Shown piece by piece: positions 1 to 7,628 of a DNA stretch of 16,320 nucleotides (its first letter is position 1; each line of letters starts with the position of its first letter). The DNA is from an uncultured Clostridia bacterium (lineage in GTDB: Bacteria > Bacillota > Clostridia > Christensenellales > UBA1242): positions 1-16,320 of the forward strand of contig CALEWH010000007.1 in NCBI GenBank assembly GCA_937925475.1. The letters run 5' to 3'. The position numbers and the translations under genes were made by a program. The notes below the pieces were generated by a model. It saw nothing but the letters and a program-made list of their open reading frames with translations, made no database searches and was not told where the DNA came from.

Positions 1-2
1 AT

Positions 3-1382
3 GGAGTGCCTGCTACTGACAATTTGGGCTGTGCTAAAAATACATATAATTTTTCTTATTTTGACAATAAGATAAAAGATGGTTATGGTCTTTCGTACTA
101 TTATGTAACACAAAATAATGTGACTAGTGCGCTTGTATTTCCTGCTAATATTGTGGCGAAAAAAATGTACTCAATTTACTTTAAAGATGAAACATATTCT
201 TGTCTAATTGTAATAGGTCACAATCTTAAACCTTATATGTGGAAGTACTCTGATACTACTAATCAAGTTGTTCAGTTAAACTTTACTTTGCAAGGTATCC
301 CTTGTGTGTTTGGATATGTCAGCAACAATGCTCATATGCTTGGTTTTTCGTATAATGGAAAAATCACAACTTATAATATGGAAGAAGGTGTCGTTGACTT
401 TATAAATAATGCTTATGATGTCGGTGAAATCTCATTTTTGGATAATTGTGTGATAGGTATTCCTAATGATGACCAATATTCTTTTTGGTATTCTGAGTCG
501 TTTTCGCCTTCTGACTGGGTTAAGTCATTAAATAAGTGCACAATACAAAAAGTTGATTTGCTTCTTGGCAAGTGCCTTAAAATATTTAAACTCGAAGAAA
601 ATTTGTATTTAGTGCGTGAGTTTGGGATCCAACGCCTTGTGTGGGACATTGACTCTAATAAATATCAAATTCAAAATGTCGGTGAAAGCATAGGTCGTAT
701 TTATTCAAATAGTATAGGTCAATATGGATCTAAAATTGTTTATCTTACAACAAATGGACTATATGAGTTTAATGGAAATTCGTCAAAAAAACTAAAAACA
801 AATGTTGAACATATTTTAAGTGGTTATGAAAATACATCGACAGCGTGTCAAAATGGAAAGTACTTTATTTCGTCAAAATATGATTTTGGTGACGAGTCGA
901 TAGGTATTGAAACTAGCGAAGACTATTCTAACAATATTTTGTTGTGTATTGACCTTGAAAGTAAAATAGAAACAATTTTTAGGGGCGTTGATGTCGTCCA
1001 ACTAATACCTATAAATACAACTTTTATTACTGACATAGGATTGATCGTTTATGATGGTGAGAAAAATCAACTATCAAGATTGAAGTCAAACTGCAAAATC
1101 TTTAATCAAAACATCAAAAAGCATTGGGAAAGTATTCCTACTGACTTTGGTCTTCCTGATAAGAAAAAAATCCTTAGTCGGTTTTTTATAATAACCAAAC
1201 AAGACATAACCATTACATTTTATATGGACAACAAAAAATACACTACAAAAATAAAAGGCAGTGAGTTTGTGCAAACAATCCGACCAAATTTAAGCGGTCA
1301 AATGTTTTGGTACGCTATTGACTCATATGTAGCGGACAACGAAATATATTCGATGAAAGTATTGGTGGGGTACGAGTCGTAG
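3..1382 (+). CDS. Phage virion-type protein (tail/connector-like, beta-propeller-like), 5' partial
   Basis: The reading frame is open to the left edge of the window; the GTG at 6 is the first start-like codon but has no room for a ribosome site, so I treat the gene as truncated. About 459 residues are visible, ending in TAG. The protein is rich in short beta-strand-like stretches and aromatic residues, with no membrane segment or enzyme motif. It contains FWYSESFSPSDW around residue 162, then a run resembling LYLVREFGIQRL, ESIGRIY and TTNGLYEFNG. Repeats of this kind occur in phage tail-tube, connector or stabilisation proteins with propeller folds. The C-terminal stretch (KKKILSRFFIITKQD onward) looks like a separate beta domain. 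The next genes are a coiled-coil protein and two holin-like proteins, which supports phage origin. The exact structural role is inference. Codon use looks somewhat AT-richer than in the host genes to the right. Confidence 0.6.
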   Translation, partial: GVPATDNLGCAKNTYNFSYFDNKIKDGYGLSYYYVTQNNVTSALVFPANIVAKKMYSIYFKDETYSCLIVIGHNLKPYMWKYSDTTNQVVQLNFTLQGIPCVFGYVSNNAHMLGFSYNGKITTYNMEEGVVDFINNAYDVGEISFLDNCVIGIPNDDQYSFWYSESFSPSDWVKSLNKCTIQKVDLLLGKCLKIFKLEENLYLVREFGIQRLVWDIDSNKYQIQNVGESIGRIYSNSIGQYGSKIVYLTTNGLYEFNGNSSKKLKTNVEHILSGYENTSTACQNGKYFISSKYDFGDESIGIETSEDYSNNILLCIDLESKIETIFRGVDVVQLIPINTTFITDIGLIVYDGEKNQLSRLKSNCKIFNQNIKKHWESIPTDFGLPDKKKILSRFFIITKQDITITFYMDNKKYTTKIKGSEFVQTIRPNLSGQMFWYAIDSYVADNEIYSMKVLVGYES

Positions 1383-2162
1383 TTGGAAAATGAAAAGTAC
1401 CCAAAGTTGTATCAAGAGATTTTTAAAATAAAACAATTACAATTTGAAAAAAGTGGAGGATATGCAATGTACAACGATATGTTTGAAAACGCATACAACG
1501 ATGCATTAAGTATAGCGAAGGCGTCCGAACTCGATGCAAAAATAGATACATTAAGTGAGAAAATCGACAATATAAATAAGTCAACTGGTGAAAAGGTAGA
1601 AACTCCAAATGTTGAAAAAGAGATTACACCAGAGTGGCTTGATAGTGTGGTCGACTTGTCGTTTTTGTCGCCCGAAGACGAAGAAAAATACAAGGACTGT
1701 TTTGCAAAAAACAACGAACTTACTGGCGAACTAAACGAAATATACTTGCGCCTTGAAGCATTAAGCAAAGAGCGTGCTGAGGCTTTGAAGAGTTTTGATA
1801 TCCCGAAAGTTGTGGAAATCGACACAAAAATCGAAGATTTAAACAATTCGTACAAGTCTAAGTATGTGGAAGGAGAAGAGTTAAGGACGCAAGTTTTGGG
1901 CAAGAAAAACGAGTGGGAGTTAAGCCTAAACCAACTCAAAGAAGAACTAGGCTCAGAGAAGTGGGACAAAGTCGCAGACATTGACAAAACAAAATACTCG
2001 CCAAGTGTTTTGAAGGAGTATCGTGCAAGCAAAACCTATGAAATGGTTAAGAGTTTTTTAGACGATTTTCCCAAAACCCAAGTTAAGTCAATCCTAAACA
2101 ATCCAAGATTGAAAGATATACTAAAAAGTGATTACAACCGCTTAGTAGCCGAATACCTATAA
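1383..2162 (+). CDS. Coiled-coil phage-module protein of unknown function
   Basis: I do not recognise a named family. The protein is 259 residues from TTG 1383, highly charged and mostly helical, with heptad-like stretches around residues 45-70 and 110-190 (for example KIDTLSEKIDNINK). It has no membrane segment. The frame is the same as that of the preceding gene and is separated from it by one TAG codon. Three readings are possible: a TTG start directly after the stop (GGTGGGG at 1364-1370, long spacing); an internal ATG at 1467 with a much better site (GGAGGA at 1455-1460, six bases away), giving 231 residues; or amber read-through making one fused protein. The first 28 codons read like real protein sequence, so I keep the longer form. 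The stop overlaps the next start by one base (TAATG), which implies translational coupling. A structural or assembly role is a guess from position only. Confidence 0.6.
   Translation: MENEKYPKLYQEIFKIKQLQFEKSGGYAMYNDMFENAYNDALSIAKASELDAKIDTLSEKIDNINKSTGEKVETPNVEKEITPEWLDSVVDLSFLSPEDEEKYKDCFAKNNELTGELNEIYLRLEALSKERAEALKSFDIPKVVEIDTKIEDLNNSYKSKYVEGEELRTQVLGKKNEWELSLNQLKEELGSEKWDKVADIDKTKYSPSVLKEYRASKTYEMVKSFLDDFPKTQVKSILNNPRLKDILKSDYNRLVAEYL
1455..1469 (+). promoter_or_regulatory. Internal Shine-Dalgarno and ATG, alternative start of the coiled-coil gene
   Basis: GGAGGA at 1455-1460 lies six bases before an in-frame ATG at 1467. It is a stronger initiation signal than the one before TTG 1383. 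Either the true start is here, or the gene makes two N-terminal forms. Confidence 0.45.
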
Positions 2163-2413
2163 TGTGGGAAAAAGTAATTAATCTTGCGATTGGCAATGGA
2201 CTTTGGGCGGTTTTGTTTTTGATGCTGTTGGTGTTTGTGTTGAAAGACAGCAAAACTCGTGAGCAAAAATATCAAGACACTATCCAAAACCTAGGCAACG
2301 CATTGCAAGTTGTGCACGATGTGAAAGAAGATGTTGAGGACATCAAAGAAGCCATATCGGGTCTTGTAAAACCCAAAAGGACGAAAAATGAAAAAAATAA
2401 TAAAGAAGTTTAA
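2162..2413 (+). CDS. BhlA/UviB-family holin-like peptide
   Basis: The product is 83 residues with one N-terminal membrane segment (about residues 12-28, GNGLWAVLFLMLLVFVL), followed by a charged helical tail starting KDSKTREQKYQDTIQNL. This layout (short head, one membrane helix, then a K/R/E-rich tail of the REQKYQ type) matches the BhlA/UviB family of bacteriocin- or phage-associated holin-like peptides. Proteins of this family insert in the cytoplasmic membrane and are linked to cell lysis or release. The start overlaps the previous stop by one base (TAATG), and the end overlaps the next gene by 26 bases, so it sits in a tightly coupled operon. A role in lysis is inferred from family and neighbours. 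Confidence 0.75.
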   Translation: MWEKVINLAIGNGLWAVLFLMLLVFVLKDSKTREQKYQDTIQNLGNALQVVHDVKEDVEDIKEAISGLVKPKRTKNEKNNKEV

Positions 2414-2690
2414 AAAATACACATTTTGGGTTGCGTTTGTGGGAGTGTTTGTGTTGTTTTTGCAAAGCGTGGCAAAACTGATTGGTTGTGATATAGACAT
2501 ATCGGCTGTTGAGAGTGCGATAATGTCGTTTTGTGGCGTGCTTGTTGTGCTGGGCGTGGTAACCAAAGATGCAAGCGCGGAAGCGGACAAACCTTCGACG
2601 CCTTCGGCTGATATCGCAAAAGACAACAAAAATAATACTTCTGACGACAATCTCGAAGCAAGTTTGGACGACGAAAACCAAGAAAATTAG
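2388..2690 (+). CDS. phi-LC3-type phage holin-like protein
   Basis: The product is 100 residues. It starts with a basic stretch (KKIIKKFKKYTFW), followed by a hydrophobic segment at about residues 13-32, a short loop (CDIDISAVES), a second hydrophobic segment at about residues 43-60 ending VLVVLGVVTK, then a 40-residue polar, acidic tail. The KxxTFW entry into the first helix and the LGVV-T/D exit from the second are typical of phi-LC3-type holins, although here the tail lacks the usual DPTTxGxxDS ending. The start has AAAGG at 2376-2380 and lies inside the end of the upstream holin-like gene. It is the last gene of the phage operon. An endolysin would normally follow or precede, and none is seen. 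The family call is by pattern only. Confidence 0.65.
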   Translation: MKKIIKKFKKYTFWVAFVGVFVLFLQSVAKLIGCDIDISAVESAIMSFCGVLVVLGVVTKDASAEADKPSTPSADIAKDNKNNTSDDNLEASLDDENQEN

Positions 2691-2723
2691 AAGAAATAAA
2701 CGACCACAAATCGTGTAATGTGT

Positions 2724-2752
2724 TTGTAATTTGTGTAACGATTTGATATAAT
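2724..2752 (+). promoter_or_regulatory. SigA-type promoter of the membrane-protein gene
   Basis: The -35 is TTGTAA (2724-2729), the spacer is 17 bases, and the -10 is TATAAT (2747-2752) extended by TG at 2744-2745. Transcription would start near 2759, almost on the Shine-Dalgarno AAAGGTG at 2758-2764, so the leader is about 10 bases. Confidence 0.75.
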
Positions 2753-2769
2753 CACATAAAGGTGAAAAT

Positions 2770-3720
2770 ATGTTATACAAAAATACATTTAAGATATTCT
2801 TTTCAAATGGTTCACTAATATGGCATACGCTTTTGTATTTGCTAATTTCGGCTTCGATAGTTTTTGGAGCGGGCACACTAATACTAAGTCCGCTATATCA
2901 TACGCTAAGCGAAGTGGGTTGGACAACCGCCATTAGTGACTCGTATATGAATTTTCTAAATCAAATCAATCTAAAACAACTTCTAATTGACATTGGCGAC
3001 AATGGCCGATGGTTTGTGCAAATTATCATCGACAATATGGGCAAACTTTTGCCATACATCATATTGTTTGTGATTGTGATAATTGTTGTGGGTTCGATAG
3101 TGGTGAGATTTTACACTATGAGCGCGTCGACATGCGTAAACTACTATATGAACAGCAACGTCAAAGCCAGTTTTCCAAACAACATCTTTACATCGTTTTA
3201 TCGCAATTTTAGATACCAACTTGCTTATACTGTCACAGTTTTGCCTATAAACATAGCCATTTACTCGCTCATAATCTACATGCTAAAACTCTTTGAAAGC
3301 GAAGGATTTTTGTTTATAATTACGCCATTTATCTTGGTGCTTACTTTCACTATTTTGGCGTCACTGAAAATGACTTTGTTTGGTGGTTGGTTGCCGGCAA
3401 TCGTAAGTTCGAATAAGGGCGTGTTTGCTTGTATGAAAAAAGGCTTCGTAGTCGCAAAACGCCGTTTTGGCGAAACCTTTGGCAATGCATTTGCTCTTTA
3501 TCTTACTATAATTTTCGTCAACTTCTTTGGCGGAGTCTTGACTTTTGGCGTTGGACTAATCGTCACAATTCCGGCTAGTTGTATACTAGTTTGCGTGTTC
3601 CAAAATGTTTCGTATTATATGGCGATTGGACAAAAGTACTATGTCGACAACTTTAATGTTATCGCACCAAAAGCCCAAGAGTACACAGACAAGTTTGGCA
3701 ATCACAAATATATTATTTAA
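2770..3720 (+). CDS. Multi-pass membrane protein of unknown function
   Basis: I do not recognise a characterised family. The product is 316 residues with about six hydrophobic segments at roughly 17-39, 93-113, 153-173, 179-200, 236-256 and 258-280. It is probably an integral cytoplasmic-membrane protein without a cleaved signal peptide. A polar loop (about 40-90) lies between helices one and two, and a basic stretch KKGFVVAKRRFGETFGNA (223-240) precedes the last helix pair. The layout recalls small Firmicutes membrane families of unknown role (DUF975-like) and the membrane domain found in some glycerophosphodiesterases, but I see no diagnostic motif. The start is clear: AAAGGTG six bases before ATG. 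It is a single-gene unit with its own promoter and a terminator directly after the stop, between the phage remnant and the RNase J operon. It could be host or the last cargo of the phage region; I favour host. Confidence 0.7.
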   Translation: MLYKNTFKIFFSNGSLIWHTLLYLLISASIVFGAGTLILSPLYHTLSEVGWTTAISDSYMNFLNQINLKQLLIDIGDNGRWFVQIIIDNMGKLLPYIILFVIVIIVVGSIVVRFYTMSASTCVNYYMNSNVKASFPNNIFTSFYRNFRYQLAYTVTVLPINIAIYSLIIYMLKLFESEGFLFIITPFILVLTFTILASLKMTLFGGWLPAIVSSNKGVFACMKKGFVVAKRRFGETFGNAFALYLTIIFVNFFGGVLTFGVGLIVTIPASCILVCVFQNVSYYMAIGQKYYVDNFNVIAPKAQEYTDKFGNHKYII

Positions 3721-3726
3721 TGTATC

Positions 3727-3755
3727 AAGGACACCTTTTATGGTGTCTTTTTTTG
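3727..3755 (+). terminator. Rho-independent terminator after the membrane-protein gene
   Basis: The stem is GACACC (3730-3735) with GGTGTC (3742-3747), extended by A-T/G-T pairs on the outside. The loop is six bases and an eight-base T run (3748-3755) follows. It begins six bases after the stop codon. Confidence 0.9.
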
Positions 3756-3783
3756 TCAAACTTCATTTATTTTTGAAAAGCAC

Positions 3784-3813
3784 TTGCATTTTATCGGATT
3801 AAAGTGTTATATT
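3784..3813 (+). promoter_or_regulatory. Probable promoter of the RNase J operon
   Basis: The -35 is TTGCAT (3784-3789), the spacer is 18 bases, and the -10 is TATATT (3808-3813) with an extended TG at 3805-3806. It would start a leader of about 185 bases. A weaker candidate lies nearer the gene (TTGCCG 3954-3959, TATATA 3978-3983). Confidence 0.5.
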
Positions 3814-3824
3814 ATATTAGACAC

Positions 3825-3864
3825 ATATAGTGAGTTTTTGTGATTTTTGACTCGCTAACTATAT
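3825..3864 (+). promoter_or_regulatory. Hairpin at the 5' end of the RNase J messenger leader
   Basis: ATATAGT (3825-3831) pairs with ACTATAT (3858-3864), and GAGT (3832-3835) pairs with ACTC (3850-3853). A four-base bulge (GCTA) lies on the right arm and the loop is T-rich. If the promoter at 3784 is used, this hairpin starts about five bases from the 5' end. The rest of the 250-base gap up to the gene is AT-rich with no other clear element. Confidence 0.4.
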
Positions 3865-4005
3865 TTTAGTAAATTCGATATGATTGCATATTTGACTTTT
3901 TTGTGTTTTGTCACTAATAGTCTAAAACAATCAAAATGTTTTTATTGTGTTTTTTGCCGACACATTTTTGTTGGCTTTATATATGAAAAATAAAAGGAGA
4001 ACAAT

Positions 4006-5676
4006 ATGAACAAAAAAACTACACAAAATCTAAAACTTTCCTTTCTAGGCGGTGTAGGTGAGGTCGGAAAAAACCTTATGGCGCTAGAATATGGAAATGA
4101 TATGATAATCATAGATAGTGGGCTTGCGTTTCCATCGGACGATATGATGGGTGTTGACCTAGTTATCCCTGACATAACATACTTAATTCAAAACAAACAA
4201 AAAATTCGTGGCATAGTTCTTACACACGGACACGAAGACCACATAGGCGCATTGCCATATGTTTTGCAAGACATAAAGGTGCCAGTGTATGGCAGTCGTC
4301 TTACATGTGCCCTTGTCGAAAACAAACTTCGCGAGCACAAAAAAATCTCTTGCAAACCTATCGTTGTAAAGCCAAAACAAGTTATAAAACTTGGCTGTTT
4401 TTCAATAGAATTTGTAAAAGTAACACATAGTATTGCGGGCGCATATGGCCTAGCCATCACAACCCCAGTTGGTGTGTATTTCCATACAGGAGACTTCAAG
4501 ATTGACTTAACTCCAATCGACGGAGACGCAATGGATATGACACGCCTTAGCGAGATAAGCAAAAACGGTGTTTTGCTAATGACAAGCGACTCTACAAATG
4601 CCGAGAGACCGGGTTTTAGTATGAGCGAACGAAATGTCGGTGCAACTCTTGACGGACTGTTTGCCCAAAACAAACTAAAAAGGATAATCATCGCAACCTT
4701 TGCTTCCAATATACATCGTATCCAACAAATTTTGGACATATGTAAAAAGTATGATAGAAAGGTTGTTTTCAGCGGTCGCAGTATGCTAAATGTATGCGAA
4801 ACAGCAAGCAAAATAGGTGAACTTAGATTTGACCGCGAGATACTAGGCGATATCAACAATGTGGACAAGATGGCAGACGAACACACATGTATCATATGTA
4901 CAGGTTCGCAAGGAGAGCCAAATAGTGCTTTGTCACGAATGGCTGATGGCGAGTTTCCAAAAATCGAGATAAACTCAAACGACTTTGTAATATTCTCATC
5001 GTCATCAATCCCAGGAAACGAAACAAATATCAACTATGTCATCAACCAACTTTACAAAAAAGGTGCATCTGTAATATATGAAAAACTAGCAGATGTGCAT
5101 GTTTCTGGACACGCATATCAAGAAGAACTAAAACTAATGTTGGCATTATTAAAACCAAAGTTTTTCGTGCCAGCGCATGGCGAATATAGACATTTGCGTG
5201 CTCACTCATTGCTAGCGCAATCGCTAGGCATACACGAGCGCAACATAGTGCTTGCTGACCTAGGCGACCAAATCACAATATCCAAGTCGTCAATCAAAAA
5301 GACAGGCACAGTTCCGTCAGGAATACGCCTAGTTGATGGACTAGAAGTAAGCGAAGCGGGCGGAGCAGTCCAACGCGATAGAGCGTTGCTAGCCGAAGAA
5401 GGCGTATGTATGGCGATCATAACAATATCGGCGGGCAGTGGCAGACTTACAAGCAAACCCGACATAATTTCGCGTGGTTTTGTGTATATGCAAGGAAACG
5501 AAGATATGTTTGAAGAAGCGCGTGACCTTATGCTAAACTCAATCATTTCGACAAACTTTAAAACACAAGACTGGAACCAAATTAAACAAAGCATCAAAAA
5601 GGTGCTTACAAACTATTTCTACAAGCGTATCAAACGCCGTCCAATGATAGTTCCTGTAATAATCGAAACACAATAG
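4006..5676 (+). CDS. rnjA: Ribonuclease J (metallo-beta-lactamase/beta-CASP nuclease)
   Basis: RNase J combines 5'-to-3' exonuclease and endonuclease activity in mRNA decay and rRNA maturation in the cytoplasm. The 556-residue product has the family's usual length. The zinc-binding motif LTHGHEDHIGALPYV is at 72-86 with H74, H76, D78 and H79 intact, so it resembles the active J1 form rather than a J2 with altered site. Further family motifs follow in order: FHTGDFKID (D is a metal ligand), SDSTNAERPG, the beta-CASP segment with FSGRSM, then VSGHAYQEEL and FVPAHGEYRHL. The C-terminal domain (about 450-556) includes GRLTSKPDIISRGFVY. The start is ATG with AAGGAGA at 3994-4000. The TAG stop overlaps the ribosome site of the next gene, so it is transcribed with the downstream tRNA-modification genes. 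I found only this one RNase J in the window. Confidence 0.95.
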   Translation: MNKKTTQNLKLSFLGGVGEVGKNLMALEYGNDMIIIDSGLAFPSDDMMGVDLVIPDITYLIQNKQKIRGIVLTHGHEDHIGALPYVLQDIKVPVYGSRLTCALVENKLREHKKISCKPIVVKPKQVIKLGCFSIEFVKVTHSIAGAYGLAITTPVGVYFHTGDFKIDLTPIDGDAMDMTRLSEISKNGVLLMTSDSTNAERPGFSMSERNVGATLDGLFAQNKLKRIIIATFASNIHRIQQILDICKKYDRKVVFSGRSMLNVCETASKIGELRFDREILGDINNVDKMADEHTCIICTGSQGEPNSALSRMADGEFPKIEINSNDFVIFSSSSIPGNETNINYVINQLYKKGASVIYEKLADVHVSGHAYQEELKLMLALLKPKFFVPAHGEYRHLRAHSLLAQSLGIHERNIVLADLGDQITISKSSIKKTGTVPSGIRLVDGLEVSEAGGAVQRDRALLAEEGVCMAIITISAGSGRLTSKPDIISRGFVYMQGNEDMFEEARDLMLNSIISTNFKTQDWNQIKQSIKKVLTNYFYKRIKRRPMIVPVIIETQ

Positions 5677-5685
5677 GAGAAAGTA

Positions 5686-6273
5686 GTGATAGACTTAAAA
5701 GAACTCGAAACATTTGCTGTAAACAACAATGTTCCAATAATCCGACCTAAGACGCTTGAAAAACTAATCGAGTGTGTGCGCACTTTTAATCCAAAAAGCA
5801 TACTTGAAATAGGGACAGCAATAGGATATAGCGGGATAAAGATGTTGTCGGAGAGTGACGCAAAACTTACGACAATTGAGAAAAACCCTAAGTCACATTT
5901 TCTTGCGACCCAAAACTTTGCAAAGTATGGTTTGACAGATAGATGCGAGTGCGTCTTAGGTGATGCGGGCGATGTGTTGACTTCGCTTTGCGACCAAAAC
6001 AGAAAGTACGATATGATATTTTTGGACGGGCCAAAAGGTCAATATATACACTACTTGCCAAAACTTGTTTGCTTGCTTAATCCAAATGGTGTCATTTTTG
6101 CAGACAATGTTTTGTTTCGTGGAATGGTCAATGGCCCAGAGTTTGTGCCACATCGCAATCGAACTATTGTGGTCAATCTTCGTGAGTATCTTGATACAGT
6201 ATCAAGACCACCATTTGAAAGCGAAATATACGACATCGAAGATGGATTTTGCATTTCAAAAAAAGTAAAATAG
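5686..6273 (+). CDS. trmR: TrmR-like tRNA 5-hydroxyuridine O-methyltransferase
   Basis: This is a 195-residue class I SAM-dependent O-methyltransferase. Motif I is ILEIGTAIGYSG (39-50), E65 would bind the ribose of SAM, GDAGD lies at 92-96, and FLDGPKGQY (112-120) and ADN (139-141) match the metal/catalytic positions of the catechol O-methyltransferase-like family. In Bacillus subtilis the relative TrmR (YrrM) methylates 5-hydroxyuridine at tRNA wobble position 34, and its gene lies beside U32-family genes that make the hydroxyl. The same pairing here (U32 gene 66 bases downstream) supports the tRNA role over a small-molecule methyltransferase. The start is GTG at 5686, with AGGAG at 5675-5679 overlapping the RNase J stop codon. 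The end is TAG. Confidence 0.83.
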   Translation: MIDLKELETFAVNNNVPIIRPKTLEKLIECVRTFNPKSILEIGTAIGYSGIKMLSESDAKLTTIEKNPKSHFLATQNFAKYGLTDRCECVLGDAGDVLTSLCDQNRKYDMIFLDGPKGQYIHYLPKLVCLLNPNGVIFADNVLFRGMVNGPEFVPHRNRTIVVNLREYLDTVSRPPFESEIYDIEDGFCISKKVK

Positions 6274-6339
6274 ATTTGCTGATCCAATAAAAATATTTTC
6301 AAATAAGTTATTAAAACATAACACACAAAAGGATAAATT

Positions 6340-7572
6340 ATGTACGAAATACTATCTCCTGCGGGAAATATGGAAAAATTAAAAACAGCAGTATATTATG
6401 GTGCTGATGCGTGCTATTTTGCCGGCAAACAGTTTGGTCTTAGGGCATTTAGCGACAACTTTGACGATGACGAGTTGTCAAGTTCGGTCAAGTTTTTGCA
6501 CGACCACGGCAAAAAGGCATACATAACCCTTAACATTCTTGCACACAACGGCGATTTTGACGGTCTTGAAGACTATCTAAAACACCTTAGTAACATAGGC
6601 GTTGATGCTGTTATCGTCAGCGACTTTGGCATTATGCAGTTTGTAAGAAAGGTTTGCCCAAATATGCCAATCCATGTTTCTACTCAGGCAAATATAACAA
6701 ACAAATATTCGGCAAAAGCCTACTGCGATATGGGCGCAACCCGCCTTATTCTTGCACGCGAACTTAGCATAGATGAGATAAAAGAAATCCGTTCGTTTAT
6801 CCCTAAAAACGTAGAAATCGAGTGCTTTGTTCATGGCGCAATGTGTATTTCCTATTCGGGCAGATGCCTGCTATCCAACTATCTTACTGGTCGTGATAGC
6901 AATCGTGGTGCTTGTGTTCAAGCATGTCGCTGGGAGTATACAATATGTGAAAAAGCCCGTTTTGACGAAGCCAAAGCCAATGGAAAAGAGCCTAGTATGT
7001 ACGAAATCCAAGAAGACAACCACGGCACATATATCCTAAACTCAAAAGATATGTGTATGATAGAGCATCTCCAAGAACTTATTGATGCGGGCGTTACATC
7101 TTTTAAAATCGAAGGTCGAATGAAAAGCCCATATTATGTTGCCACTATCACAAACGCATATCGAAGAGCACTTGACCTAATAGAGAAGGGCAAAAGCGTT
7201 CCAAAATCACTTGTGGACGAGTGTGTCAAAACCAGCCACCGCCACTACACAACAGGTTTTTATTATGGCGCAATCGATAAAGAATGTTTGTCATCGAGTA
7301 CACCATTCCAAACACATGAGTTTATAGCAATAGTTGTTGAAGACACAAAAGATGGATATGCAAAAGTCGAAATGCGAAATCGTTTTGAAGTGGGCGATAC
7401 TCTTGAAATATTGTCCCCAAACGACACTTTTGACAAACAAATAAAGGTCACAACAATTCTTGACGAAAACGGAAATGCTGTTGATGTGGCAAATAAAGTC
7501 CAACAAATCCTTTCCATCGCCACTCCATATGACCTAAAATCCGGCGACATTTTAAGAAAGAAAATTATTTAG
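6340..7572 (+). CDS. trhP: U32-family protein, TrhP-like tRNA wobble-uridine hydroxylation factor
   Basis: The family was first called peptidase U32 (collagenase-like), but members such as TrhP are needed to form 5-hydroxyuridine at tRNA position 34, using prephenate, with an iron-sulfur cluster. The 410-residue product has the typical N-terminus EILSPAGNMEKL and STQANITN (114-121). The U32 signature is present: E161 then FVHGAMC (163-169), SYSGRC (171-176) and LLSNYLTGRDSN. C169, C176, C192 and C196 are candidate cluster ligands. SFKIEGRMKSPYYVA and a C-terminal small beta domain follow. Length and C-terminal domain fit the longer TrhP2/YrrO subtype; the shorter YrrN partner seen in B. subtilis is absent here. 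The start is ATG with AAAGGA nearby. It lies downstream of the TrmR-like methyltransferase, consistent with sequential hydroxylation and methylation. A strong terminator follows. Confidence 0.87.
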   Translation: MYEILSPAGNMEKLKTAVYYGADACYFAGKQFGLRAFSDNFDDDELSSSVKFLHDHGKKAYITLNILAHNGDFDGLEDYLKHLSNIGVDAVIVSDFGIMQFVRKVCPNMPIHVSTQANITNKYSAKAYCDMGATRLILARELSIDEIKEIRSFIPKNVEIECFVHGAMCISYSGRCLLSNYLTGRDSNRGACVQACRWEYTICEKARFDEAKANGKEPSMYEIQEDNHGTYILNSKDMCMIEHLQELIDAGVTSFKIEGRMKSPYYVATITNAYRRALDLIEKGKSVPKSLVDECVKTSHRHYTTGFYYGAIDKECLSSSTPFQTHEFIAIVVEDTKDGYAKVEMRNRFEVGDTLEILSPNDTFDKQIKVTTILDENGNAVDVANKVQQILSIATPYDLKSGDILRKKII

Positions 7573-7573
7573 T

Positions 7574-7607
7574 AAAAACTGCATTTGATGCAGTTTTTTA
7601 TTTTTTT
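7574..7607 (+). terminator. Strong Rho-independent terminator after trhP
   Basis: The stem AAAAACTGCAT (7574-7584) pairs perfectly with its complement at 7588-7598. The loop is TTG, and T runs at 7594-7599 and 7601-7607 follow. It begins directly after the stop and closes the RNase J operon. Confidence 0.93.
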
Positions 7608-7628
7608 AAATATTGAAAAATGGACAGG

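Noticed and set aside
1412..2032. Minus-strand open frame of 206 codons opposite the coiled-coil gene
   Set aside because: It is a shadow of the plus-strand gene: serine/phenylalanine-rich composition, no ribosome site, no family resemblance.
1..2690. TAG reassigned to glutamine throughout the phage genes (code 15)
   Set aside because: Genes one to four contain no internal TAG apart from the codon at the gene boundary, and host genes stop at TAG normally.
4188..5033. Minus-strand open frame of 281 codons inside RNase J
   Set aside because: It lies entirely opposite a clearly conserved gene and has no family pattern of its own.
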